Shown piece by piece: positions 36,028 through 44,377 of a stretch of DNA of 64,000 bases. The notes beneath the pieces are model-generated. The model saw only the letters and a program-made list of their open reading frames with translations, did not search any database and was not told the DNA's origin. How positions within the stretch are numbered: the stretch's first letter is position 1; each line of letters starts with the position of its first letter. Source of the stretch: WHSW01 sp963740055 (GTDB taxonomy: Bacteria > Actinomycetota > Thermoleophilia > Solirubrobacterales > 70-9); NCBI GenBank assembly GCA_963740055.1, contig CAVUCL010000005.1:744001-808000 (forward strand). The letters run 5' to 3'. The translations under genes were made by a program, and so were the position numbers.

Positions 36028-37329
36028 TTGGCCTCCCGAATGGCCGCAGCGCTGCGCCCCCTCCGCCTCCCCGGCTTTCCGAGCCTCTCGCTCGCCTATC
36101 TGGTCAACGAGCTCGGCAACTGGCTCGGCGAGATCGCGCTCGCGGTGCTCGTCTTCGAAGCCACCGGGAGCCCGATGGCGACCGCGGCCCTGTTCTGCGG
36201 GATGCACTTCGCCCCCGCCTTCCTCTGCCCGCCGATCGCCGCCCGACTCGAGCAGCTCCCGATCCGGGTCACGCTGCCGGCCCTGTACGCGGCCGAGGCG
36301 GGCGCGTTCGTGCTCCTGGCACTGATGGTCGACCGCTTCTCGCTCATCCCAGTGCTCGCGCTCGCGACCCTCGACGGCTCGATCGCCGCCACCGCGCGGG
36401 CGCTGACCCGGGCCTCCGCCGGCGCGGTCCTCGCGCCCGCGGGCCAGCTGCGCGAGGGCAACGCGCTGCTCAACGTCGCGTTCACGGTCGGCGCCGCCGG
36501 CGGTCCCGCGATCGCCGGGCTCGTGGTCGCGGGCGCGGGCGTCGAGACCGCGCTGGTCGCCGACGCGGTCTCGTTCCTCGCGGTCGCGACCCTGCTCGCG
36601 TTCAGCCGCGGGCTCGCGACCCCGGAGGTAGAGGAGGTCGAGGGCGGGTGGACGGCGCGGCTGCGGCGCGGGCTCGACTACGTCCGTGAGCGCCCGGCGC
36701 TGCGTCGCCTGCTCGGCGCCCAGGCGGCGGCGTTCGTGTTCTTCGCGCTCGTGATCCCGATCGAGGTCGTGTTCGCGAAGCAGACGCTCGACGCCGGCGA
36801 CGCCGGCTACGGGGCGCTACTCGCGAGCTGGGGCCTCGGGATGATTCTCGGCAGCCTCGTCTTCGCCTGGCTGCGCCAGGTCCGCCTCGTGACCCTGCTG
36901 GTCGTCTCGACCGCGGCGATCGGCGGCGCGTATCTGGCGACCTCGGTCGCACCGACGCTCGCCGTCGCCTGCGCCGCCTCGGTCGTCGGCGGGCTCGGCA
37001 ACGGGATCCAGTGGATCGCGCTGGTGACGGCGGTCCAGGAGCTGACCCGCGCCACCTACCAGACCCGCGTGCTGGCGCTGCTCGAGGCGCTCGCAAGCGC
37101 GATGCCGGGTGCCGGCTTCCTGCTCGGCGGCGCGATCGCGGCGCTGTTCAGCCCGCGCGCGAGCTACGCCGTCGCCGGCGCCGGCGTCCTGCTCGTGCTC
37201 GCGCTCGCGATGCTCACCCTGCGGCGGGCCACCTGGACGCCCGAGCTCGAGCAGCCGGAGCCGGGCGCCGGTTCTGCAACATCCGTTGCAGAACCGAAGG
37301 CCTCAGGCACGCTGCTCACGCGTTCTTAG
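36028..37329 (+). CDS. MFS transporter
   Basis: About 433 residues with roughly twelve hydrophobic segments; a charged segment between the halves is near residue 200 (TPEVEEVEGGWTARLRRGLDYV). The pattern of YLVNELGNWLGEIALAVLVFEATGSP matches the DHA3-type (macrolide exporter-like) MFS group. TTG at 36028 is the suggested start, because GGAGGCTGGAG lies just upstream; ATG 36040 is the alternative. It may export a drug or metabolite. It is preceded by the MerR-motif region. Confidence 0.82.
   Translation: MASRMAAALRPLRLPGFPSLSLAYLVNELGNWLGEIALAVLVFEATGSPMATAALFCGMHFAPAFLCPPIAARLEQLPIRVTLPALYAAEAGAFVLLALMVDRFSLIPVLALATLDGSIAATARALTRASAGAVLAPAGQLREGNALLNVAFTVGAAGGPAIAGLVVAGAGVETALVADAVSFLAVATLLAFSRGLATPEVEEVEGGWTARLRRGLDYVRERPALRRLLGAQAAAFVFFALVIPIEVVFAKQTLDAGDAGYGALLASWGLGMILGSLVFAWLRQVRLVTLLVVSTAAIGGAYLATSVAPTLAVACAASVVGGLGNGIQWIALVTAVQELTRATYQTRVLALLEALASAMPGAGFLLGGAIAALFSPRASYAVAGAGVLLVLALAMLTLRRATWTPELEQPEPGAGSATSVAEPKASGTLLTRS
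37269..37296. repeat. Perfect 12-base inverted repeat at the 3' end of the MFS gene
   Basis: CGGTTCTGCAAC and GTTGCAGAACCG, separated by ATCC, form a perfect inverted repeat inside the last codons of the MFS gene. No T-run follows on either strand, so it is a poor terminator. Its arm contains TGCAGAACC, which is also upstream of the MerR gene, so a protein-binding site is possible. Confidence 0.6.
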
Positions 37330-37349
37330 CACTCGGCTAGGATCCCCGG

Positions 37350-37508
37350 CCTCGCCGAGTTCCTGCAAATCGAAGCAATCCGCGACGAGGAGCCGGGATC
37401 GGGGGACCCGCGGGCGGCGCTGCTCTTCGCCGCCGGGGGCGAGTCGCGGCGATGCCGCGTAGCGCCGGCCCATGGCGCGAGCCCGTCAGCTAACCCCGTA
37501 GGCGAAAC
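37350..37508 (+). promoter_or_regulatory. Cyclic di-AMP riboswitch (ydaO/yuaA class)
   Basis: The segment holds the class hallmarks in order: GATCGGGGGACCCGCGGGCG near 37399, an internal hairpin, then GAGCCCGTCAGC and TAACCCCGTAGGCGAAAC at 37479-37508. This 3' block is highly conserved in ydaO RNAs. In actinobacteria the class commonly precedes cell-wall lytic (Rpf/NlpC) genes, exactly as here. Binding of c-di-AMP normally lowers expression. The 3' end lies only three bases before the ATG, so control of translation is possible. The 5' boundary is approximate. Confidence 0.88.
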
Positions 37509-37511
37509 CCG

Positions 37512-38532
37512 ATGGGCTCGCGACGAGACGACATCCCACCCGCCCCCGCCCGCAAGACGATCGCGGCGATCGCGGCCTGCTGCCTGCTCGCGCTCCCCGT
37601 GGCGCACTCGGCCGCCCAGTCGATCGACGACCTGAACTCGAGGATCGCCGGGGCGCGGAGCGAGGCCGAGAGCCTCGGCGCCGAGATCGAGGCCGCCTCG
37701 GCGGAGCTCGCGACGGCGCAGTCGCGGGCGGTCGCGGCCGCCGAACGCGAGGCGCAGCTGAGTGCGGTCCTCGCCCGCGGGCAGGAGCGCGAGGCGCGGC
37801 TCGAGAACGAGGTCGGGCTGGCGCAGGAGCAACTGCGGGTCGCGCGCTCGCAGCTGCAGCGCTCGCTCGACGCGCTCGCCGACCGCCTGGTCGAGATCTA
37901 CCGCGGCGGGATGCCGGACGCCACCACGCTGCTGCTCGAGGCCGACGGCTTCGACGACCTCGCGACCCGCGCCGAGTACCTGAACCGGATCCAGGACGCG
38001 GACGCCTCGCTGGTAGCGCGGGTGCGATCGCTGCGCGACGCGGTCTCCGAGCGGCTGCGTGGCGGTCGAGGACGCCGAGCAGCGCGCCGAGGACTTCAAC
38101 CTGCAGATCGCCGCCGCGCGCGACGAGATCGCCGCGGTCCGCGCCGAGGCCGAGGCGGAGGCGGCGGCGCTCGCCGACGCCCGCGCGCAGCGTGCGGCCG
38201 CGCTCGACGCGCTGCAGACGCAGGTCGGCGACTGGACCGCGGAGGTCCAGCACCTCGAGCGGATCTCGGCCCGTCAGGCGGCCGACGAGGTCGCCGACTG
38301 GATGGGCGATTGGGCGATCCCGGAGTCGATCGTGATGTGTGAGTCGGGCGGCAACTGGGATGCCGTCAACCCGTCCTCGGGGGCCGGCGGCGCGTACCAG
38401 ATCCTGCCCTCGACCTGGGATCTCTACGGCGGCGAGGGCGACCCGCAGGACGCCTCACCGGGAGAGCAGTCGGACATCGCGGCCCAGATCTGGGCCGACT
38501 CCGGCTCCGCTGCCTGGGTCTGCGCCGGCTGA
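37512..38532 (+). CDS. Secreted coiled-coil protein with Rpf/transglycosylase-like domain (one frameshift)
   Basis: About 339 residues after correction. Signal peptide (KTIAAIAACCLLALPVAHSAAQ), long coiled coil (about 40-260, as in RipA/CwlO-type wall hydrolases), and a C-terminal transglycosylase-like domain: PESIVMCESGGNW with the catalytic Glu, and GAYQILPSTWDLYGG. It should cleave peptidoglycan outside the membrane and resembles resuscitation-promoting factors. The frame breaks near 38060 (after AVSERL). Controlled by the upstream c-di-AMP riboswitch. Confidence 0.87.
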
Positions 38533-38540
38533 ACCGGCGC
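38522..38540. terminator. Hairpin between convergent genes
   Basis: GCGCCGG and CCGGCGC around a five-base loop, spanning the stop of the Rpf-like gene, next to the convergent small membrane gene. No T-run is present, so it would be a weak or factor-assisted bidirectional terminator. Confidence 0.4.
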
Positions 38541-38549
38541 CGGCGGCGC

Positions 38550-38702
38550 TCAGCCCTCGGGCGGCTCGCGGCTGGCGAGTAGGACGCCGATCGCGAGCGC
38601 GGCCGCGGCCAGGACACCGCCTCCGATCTTGATCTGGCGGCCGTACTGCAACCAGGTGACCTTGACCACCAGGCGTCCGATGAGCTCGTAGATCGCGGAC
38701 AT
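38550..38702 (-). CDS. Small membrane protein downstream of argG
   Basis: 50 residues: MSAIYELIGRLVVKV, then a hydrophobic segment GGGVLAAAALAIGVLLA and a short charged tail. ATG at 38702 with AAGGAG eight bases upstream. It begins two bases after the argG stop, so it is co-transcribed with argG. Unknown function. Confidence 0.75.
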   Translation of the reverse strand: MSAIYELIGRLVVKVTWLQYGRQIKIGGGVLAAAALAIGVLLASREPPEG

Positions 38703-38704
38703 CC

Positions 38705-39986
38705 TCAACTCTCCTTCGGTTGCTCGTCTACCCGTGGATCGCGGTTGCGAACCCGGTGCGCCATCCGGCTCTGCAACGTGAACAGCTCGATGAAGCCGGG
38801 GCTCGCGTCCTGGCTGAACTCGCCACCGGACTCGCCGAAGCCGGCCAGCGCCCGATCGTAGAGCGCGTACGGCGAGCTGCGGGCGACGACCGTCGCCGAG
38901 CCCTTGTAGAGCCGCACCGCGACCTCGCCGGTGACCGGCGCGTTCGCCGACTGCATGTAGGCGTCGAGGTCCTCGCGCAGCGGCTCGAGCCAGAGGCCGG
39001 CGTAGCAGAGGTATGCCCACTTGTCCTCGAGCGTCCGCTTGAAGTTGTTCTGGTGGATCGTCGAGACGAGCTTCTCGAGCTCGCGATGGGCCGGGATCAG
39101 GATCGCGGCCGCCGGGCACCTCGTAGACGTCGCGGACCTTGAGCCCGACGATCCGGTCCTCGATGTGGTCGACGATCCCGGCGCCGTGGCGAGCGCCGAG
39201 CTCGCCGGCGCGCTCGATCAGCTCGACCAGCCCGAGCCGCTCGCCGTCGATCGAGACCGGGCAGCCGCGCTCGAAGGCGACGCGCACGAGCTGCGGCTCG
39301 TCGGGGGCGAGCTCGGGGCGGGTGACGAGCTGGAAGACGTCGTCGGGCACCGGCTCGGAGAGGTCCTCGATCGCGCGACCCTCCGACGATCGCCCCCAGA
39401 GGTTGTCGTCGATCGAGTACGGGGACACCTCGGTCCCACCCTTGACCGGGATCGAGTGCTCGCGCGCGTAGGCGATTTCCTCCTCGCGCCCCATCTTCCA
39501 CTCGCGGACCGGGGCGAGCACCTTGAGCTCGGGATCGAGGGTCGCGATCGTGCCGTCGATGCGAACCTGGTCGTTGCCCTTGCCGGTGCAGCCGTGGGCG
39601 ATCGTGTCGCAGCCCGAGGCGCGCGCGTGCTCGACCGCGAGTTTCGCGATCAGCGGGCGCGCGAGCGCCGTGAACAGCGGATAGCCGCCGCCGTAGAGCG
39701 CGTTCGCCCTGATCGCGGGCAGGACGTACTCGCGCGCGAACTCCTCCCGCGCGTCGGCGCGGATCGCCTCCAGCGCCCCGAGCTCGCGCGCCTTGCCGAC
39801 CACGACCTCCCAGTCCTCTCCGGGCTGGCCCAGGTCGACGGTGAGGGTGACGATCTCGGCCCCGTAGCGGGCCTGGATCCAGTGCAGCATGACCGACGTG
39901 TCGAGGCCGCCGGAGTAGAGCAGCAGCACGCGCCCGATCCGCTCGGGATCGGCCTGGTAGCCGGCGATGCGCGGGGTCTCGGCCAT
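38705..39986 (-). CDS. argG: Argininosuccinate synthase (one frameshift)
   Basis: Joins citrulline and aspartate with ATP in arginine synthesis. Motifs: LLYSGGLDTSVMLHWI (ATP loop), HGCTGKGNDQVR, and GGTEVSPYSIDDNLWGRS (citrulline and aspartate sites). The frame breaks near 39115 after VYEVPG; the correct C-terminal frame continues with HQNNFKRTLEDKWAYLCYAG and ends at 38705. About 426 residues after correction. Start ATG at 39986, 32 bases from the divergent sortase gene. Confidence 0.94.
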
Positions 39987-40018
39987 CTCGCGGCCGCGAA
40001 GTCTCGCACGACCCGCGC

Positions 40019-40720
40019 ATGCGCGATCATCTCGCCGTCAGCCGCAGCCTCCACATCCTCTCGGTGACCCTGATCACCGCCGGGCTCGTCGTCCTCGCCG
40101 ACGTCGGGGTGACACTCGCGTGGAAGGAGCCGCTCTCGACCCTCTACGGGGCGATCGCCCAGGACGAGGCCGAGGACGAGCTCGCCGCGCTCGAGGCAGA
40201 GTTCCCGAGCCCGTCGGACCTGCGTCGTGCCGAGCGCCTCGGCGACCTCGCCGCGCAGGTGAAGCACCTCGCCGACCTCTACGAAAACCGGATCGAGAAG
40301 GGCGAGGGGATCGGGCGGATCCGGATCGACGACGTCAACATCGACTACGTCTTCGTCGAGGGCACCGACACGTCGAGCCTGCAGAAGGGCCCCGGCCACT
40401 ACCCGGACACCGCCCTGCCGGGCCAGGGCAAGACGATCGGGATCGCCGGGCACCGGACCACCTACCTGGCGCCGTTCCGGCGCATCGACCAGATCGAGGA
40501 CGGTGCCGAGGTCGTGCTCGAGATGCCCTACGCGACCCTCACCTACGAGGTCTCGAAGCACGAGATCGTCGACCCGAGCCAGGTCGAGATCGTCCGCGAC
40601 GTCGCCTACGAGCGGCTCGTGCTCACGGCCTGCCACCCGCTCTACAGCGCCGCGCAGCGCTACGCGGTCTTCGCTCGGCTGCGCGAGATCGAGCTCCGCC
40701 GCGGGGGCGAAGCCCGCTAG
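40019..40720 (+). CDS. Class E sortase
   Basis: 233 residues: an N-terminal membrane helix (about 10-32), a linker with charged coil, then the sortase core. Catalytic triad candidates are His in GIAGHRTTY, Cys in LVLTACHPL and the Arg shortly after (AAQRYAVFARL). Class E enzymes anchor proteins with LAXTG-type signals; no clear substrate protein is in this window. Its end overlaps the convergent coiled-coil gene by four bases. Confidence 0.88.
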   Translation: MRDHLAVSRSLHILSVTLITAGLVVLADVGVTLAWKEPLSTLYGAIAQDEAEDELAALEAEFPSPSDLRRAERLGDLAAQVKHLADLYENRIEKGEGIGRIRIDDVNIDYVFVEGTDTSSLQKGPGHYPDTALPGQGKTIGIAGHRTTYLAPFRRIDQIEDGAEVVLEMPYATLTYEVSKHEIVDPSQVEIVRDVAYERLVLTACHPLYSAAQRYAVFARLREIELRRGGEAR

Positions 40721-41379
40721 CTGTCGCCGAGGATCTCGCCGGCGACGGCGGCGGGGTCCTCGAGCTCGAACTCCCGCCGCAGCATCGCCTCGATCTCGTC
40801 GCGGTCGCTGCCGGCGACCGCGAGCTGCGTCGCCCGGATCAGGGCCGCCTCGCGATCGTCGGTGGCCGGAGGCTGTTCGCGCCCGGGGCCGTTCGGTCGC
40901 AGCGGGGTGGCGCCCGGGTAGGCGATCGGCACCGGCGCCGCGTCGGCGGCCGGAGTCGCCGGCTCGACCGGGGTGATCGGCGGCTCGGCCGGTGCGCTCT
41001 CGCCCGCCGGCTCGGTGGAGCGGATTCGGGTCAGGGCGTCCTCGACCGTGCCGATGATCGCCGAGCCCTGCTCCTCGATGCTGCGCATCTGCGTGCGCAG
41101 CGCCTGCAGCGCCATCTCCAGGCGCGCCGCCTGGTCGGCCGAGATCCGCTCCGCCTCGGCGCGCGCGGTGGCGAGCCGGCGCTCGGCCTCGGCCTCGGCC
41201 CCGCGTCGCCGGCGCTCGCTCTCGCTGACCGCCTCGCGGCGGATCTCCTCGCCCACCCGTTCGGCGGTCGCGAGGATCTCCTCGATCCGCTCCGCCGCCG
41301 CGGCGACCGAGCGCCGCAGCTCGGAGGCGGGGCCGCCCGAGTCGGGCTCGGCCGGCCGCTCCGGCTCGTCGCCGGTCAT
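40717..41379 (-). CDS. Coiled-coil protein, unknown function
   Basis: 220 residues. About 20-120 form a coiled coil with an Arg-rich core, similar in style to DivIVA-type scaffolds but without their N-terminal motif; then a Pro/Ala-rich linker (120-175) and a small C-terminal helical part (AALIRATQLAVAGSDRDEIEAML). The ATGA overlap with the gene upstream shows coupling. Function unknown. Confidence 0.65.
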   Translation of the reverse strand: MTGDEPERPAEPDSGGPASELRRSVAAAAERIEEILATAERVGEEIRREAVSESERRRRGAEAEAERRLATARAEAERISADQAARLEMALQALRTQMRSIEEQGSAIIGTVEDALTRIRSTEPAGESAPAEPPITPVEPATPAADAAPVPIAYPGATPLRPNGPGREQPPATDDREAALIRATQLAVAGSDRDEIEAMLRREFELEDPAAVAGEILGDS

Positions 41380-41729
41380 CGCCGGCCCTCGGAGCTCGGC
41401 GTGCGGTCGCGGCGCAGGAAGCGGCGCCCGAAGGTCTGGCGCCCGTCGGATCCCGTGAGCGAAGGCTGGTCAGAGTCGAGGGGCCGGGCGAGGCGGTTCG
41501 CGCGCTCGAGCATCTCCGAGAGGCTCTCGCACTCGCGGCGGATCGCGTCCGTGCGCGCGATCAGCGCATCCGCGAGGTCGACCATCGCGGCCGAGCCGCG
41601 GTCGGCGCCGGACTCGCGCAGGCGCTCTCCGTCGGAGCCGATCTGCTCCGCGGCACGCTCGGCGGCCTCGTGGACCGAGCGGATCTGCTGGGACGCGTTG
41701 TCGAGCGCGTCGAGCGGGTCGCTGCTCAT
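41376..41729 (-). CDS. Small coiled-coil protein coupled to its neighbour
   Basis: 117 residues, mostly helical with heptads from 10 to 80 and a basic tail (FGRRFLRRDRTPSS). The stop overlaps the downstream start (ATGA), so the two coiled-coil proteins are probably made together and may pair. No family recognised. Confidence 0.62.
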   Translation of the reverse strand: MSSDPLDALDNASQQIRSVHEAAERAAEQIGSDGERLRESGADRGSAAMVDLADALIARTDAIRRECESLSEMLERANRLARPLDSDQPSLTGSDGRQTFGRRFLRRDRTPSSEGRR

Positions 41730-41882
41730 CGCCCGGCTATCGACACGGGTGTTCGGGCTGGTTGGTCACGCAAGGATCATCCCATCGAAGCGAAGCCGGA
41801 CCGCCGTGGGGGCCGCGGCGCAAGGTTTGTAGCACAGGGCTCGATCCACGCCGCCGGTTGGGCGGCGCCGCGGGGCGTCCGC

Positions 41883-42293
41883 TCAGGGAGGCGAGGTGCC
41901 GCCGCTGCCCTCGGTCACCGTCCCCAGATCGGTGACCGTCGAGGAGGTCGTCGTCGGCGCCGTCGTCTCGGTCGTCGTCGGCGTCGTGGTGGTGGTCGGC
42001 GGCGCGGTCGTCGTCGGCGTCGTGGTGGTCGGCGCGGTCGTCGTCGGCGCCGTCGTGGTCGAGGTTGTCGGCGCGCTGGAGGTCGTCGACGAGGTCGTCT
42101 CGGTGTCGTCGCCCGAGTCCGCGGCGACGACCGCGAGCGCGATCCCGAGGCCGAGCACGGTCGCGACCAGGACCACGATCGTCGCCTTCATCCCGCGGCT
42201 CATGCCACCGTCGTCGGGTGGCGGCGCCCCGTTGCCGCCGCCTGGGTCGCGCGGCGGGGGGACGTCCATTCGCCGGGTCGGATCCTCGTGCAC
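41883..42293 (-). CDS. Single-pass membrane protein with Thr-rich exterior
   Basis: 136 residues: Pro/Gly-rich cytoplasmic start, one membrane helix (about 36-58, TIVVLVATVLGLGIALAVVA), then some 70 residues of Thr, Pro and Ser (TTTAPTTTAPTTTTPTTT). The exterior is mucin-like and could be glycosylated or span the wall. The DNA of this part is a degenerate short tandem repeat. No sortase signal is seen at the C-terminus. Confidence 0.7.
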   Translation of the reverse strand: MHEDPTRRMDVPPPRDPGGGNGAPPPDDGGMSRGMKATIVVLVATVLGLGIALAVVAADSGDDTETTSSTTSSAPTTSTTTAPTTTAPTTTTPTTTAPPTTTTTPTTTETTAPTTTSSTVTDLGTVTEGSGGTSPP

Positions 42294-42323
42294 GGCGGCG
42301 AGTGTAGTTCGCGTCCCGGCGGC

Positions 42324-43502
42324 TCAGGCGAGCGCCTCGCCGAGCAGCTCGAGCGCCTCGTCGACGTCGGCCTCGTCGATCACCAGCGGCGGCAGGAAGC
42401 GCAGCATGCCGGCGCCCGGGACGTTGATCACCAGCCCGGCGGCGAGCGCGCGCGCCGCGACCGCCCCGGCGTCGATCCCGTCCTCGAGCCCGACCCCGAC
42501 CATCAACCCGCGCCCGCGGACCTCGGCGATCCCGTCGAGCGCGAAGAGGCCGTCGCGAAAGCGCTCGCCGAGCGCTCGCACCCGTGCGAGCAGCGATGGG
42601 TCGGCGGCGAGCTCGAGCGCGGTCAGCGCGGCGGTCGCGGTCATCGGGCCGCCGGCGAAGGTCGATCCGTGGTCGCCGGCCTCCAGGCCGTCCCCCAGCT
42701 CGGGAGAGATCACCACCGCGCCGGCGGGCAGGCCGCCGCCGAGCGCCTTCGCGGACGTGATCACGTCCGGGCGTCACCGGCAGCTGCTCGTAGGCCCACA
42801 GGCGTCCCGGTGCGCCCGACGCCGGTCTGCACCTCGTCGAAGACGAGCGCCGCGCCGCTGCGATCGCAGGCCTCGCGGGCGGCGACGAGGACCTCGTCGG
42901 CGATCGGGAAGATGCCCGCCTCGCCCTGGATCGGCTCGATCATCACCGCCGCGGTGCGCTCGCTGACGGCGGCCGCGAGCGCCTCCGGGTCGTCGCGCGC
43001 GACGGCGACGAAGCCGCCCGGGAGCGGGCCGAAGAGGTCCTCGCGAGCGAGCCTCGGCGTCGCCGCCAGCGCCGCCAGGGTGCGACCGTGAAAGCCGCCG
43101 TCGAGGCTCACGATCTCGGGCTCGGAGACGCCGCGCGCGTGGGCGCGCTTGCGGACCAGCTTGATCGCGCACTCGCTCGCCTCGGTGCCGGTGTTGGCTG
43201 AGGAACACGCGCCCGCCGAGGCTCGACTCCGAGAGCCGGGCGGCGAGCCGCAGCGCCGGCTCGGAGTAGTAGAGGTTCGAGCTCCCGGCGAGCCGCGCGA
43301 CCTGCTCGGAGATCGCGGCGACGAGCCGCGGATGACAGTGGCCGAGGTTGTGGACCGAGAGACCGGCGAAGAAGTCGAGGTACTCGCGGCCGTCGGCGTC
43401 CCAGAGCCGGACGCCCTCGCCGCGCACGAACTGCACCGGCGCCCGGACGTAGGTCGGCATCGCGTAGCGAGCCTCGAGCTCCCGCAGCTCGCCGACCCCC
43501 AT
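42324..43502 (-). CDS. argD: Acetylornithine aminotransferase (three frameshifts)
   Basis: PLP enzyme of arginine synthesis. N-terminal part: YLDFFAGLSVHNLGHCHPRL; middle: SLDGGFHGRTLAAL, MIEPIQGEAGI, LVFDEVQTGVGRTG; C-terminal part with the PLP Lys in ITSAKALGGGLPAGAV and GSTFAGGPMTA. Breaks near 43195, 42805 and 42770; each needs removal of one base, giving about 391 residues. ATG at 43502 shares one base with the argB stop. Last gene of argCJBD. Confidence 0.92.
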
Positions 43503-44377
43503 CAGGGCGTGACCATGGTGCCGATGCCGGCGTCGGTGAACAGCTCGAGCAGGAGCGCGTGCGGGCGGCGGCCGTCGACGATGTGGGCGGAGCCGACTCC
43601 GCCCCCGATCGCCTCGACGCACGCCTCGAGCTTCGGGCGCATGCCGCCGGCGACGCGATCGAGGGCGGACCGGACCTCGGCGACGTCGACCCGCGAGCGC
43701 AGCGAGCTCTCGTCGGCGGGGTCGTCGAGCCAGCCGGGGACGTCGGTGAGGAAGATCGCCTTGTGGGCCCGCAGCGCCGCGGCCACCTTGCCCGCCGCGG
43801 TGTCGGCGTTGACGTTGTAGGAGCTGCCCTCGCGGTCGACGCCCGCGGAGGCGATCACCGGGATGTAGTCGGCGGCGATGTGGTTGAGCACGTCGACGTC
43901 GACGCGCTCGATCTCGCCGACGAAGCCGACCTCGTCGGTGTTCGCGTGCGGTGAGATCCCGAACAGGGCTCCGTCCTCGCCCGAGAGCCCGACCGCGGGC
44001 TGGCCGTGGCGGTTGAGGCGGGCGACGATGTCCGCGTTGACCTTGCCCAGCAGGACCATCTTCGCGATCTCGACCGTCTCCGCGTCGGAGACGCGCATGC
44101 CCTCGACGAACCGCACCTCCATCCCGAGGCGCTCCATGTAGCGGGTGATGTCGGGCCCGCCGCCGTGGACGATCACCGGGTTGAGGCCGACGTACTTGAG
44201 CAGCACGACGTCGGTGGCGAAGTCGTCGCGCAGCGCCTCGTCGCGCATCGCGGCGCCGCCGTACTTGATCACCACGGTGCGGCCGTGGAACTCGCGGATG
44301 TAGGGCAGCGCCTCGAGCAGGATCTCGACGTTCGCGGCCCCGGACCGACGCGCGGCTGAGGAGTCGGCGGCGCTCAC
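43502..44377 (-). CDS. argB: Acetylglutamate kinase
   Basis: 291 residues, intact. Motifs: VVIKYGGAAM, NPVIVHGGGPDI (phosphate loop), VGLSGEDGALF, NVNADTAAGKVA and FLTDVPGWLDD. Phosphorylates N-acetylglutamate, the usual control point for arginine feedback. GTG start at 44377 overlaps the argJ stop (GTGA). It is the only undamaged arg gene in this operon. Confidence 0.95.
   Translation of the reverse strand: MSAADSSAARRSGAANVEILLEALPYIREFHGRTVVIKYGGAAMRDEALRDDFATDVVLLKYVGLNPVIVHGGGPDITRYMERLGMEVRFVEGMRVSDAETVEIAKMVLLGKVNADIVARLNRHGQPAVGLSGEDGALFGISPHANTDEVGFVGEIERVDVDVLNHIAADYIPVIASAGVDREGSSYNVNADTAAGKVAAALRAHKAIFLTDVPGWLDDPADESSLRSRVDVAEVRSALDRVAGGMRPKLEACVEAIGGGVGSAHIVDGRRPHALLLELFTDAGIGTMVTP

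Noticed and set aside
41950..42070. Tandem GTCGTCGGCGTC-type repeats that look like a possible CRISPR or microsatellite
   Set aside because: They are the degenerate Thr codon repeats of the Thr-rich membrane protein; there are no spacers of unique sequence.
40019..42293. Thr-rich protein as substrate of the nearby sortase
   Set aside because: It has no LAXTG or LPXTG motif and no C-terminal hydrophobic anchor; it ends GSGGTSPP after a single N-terminal-side membrane helix.
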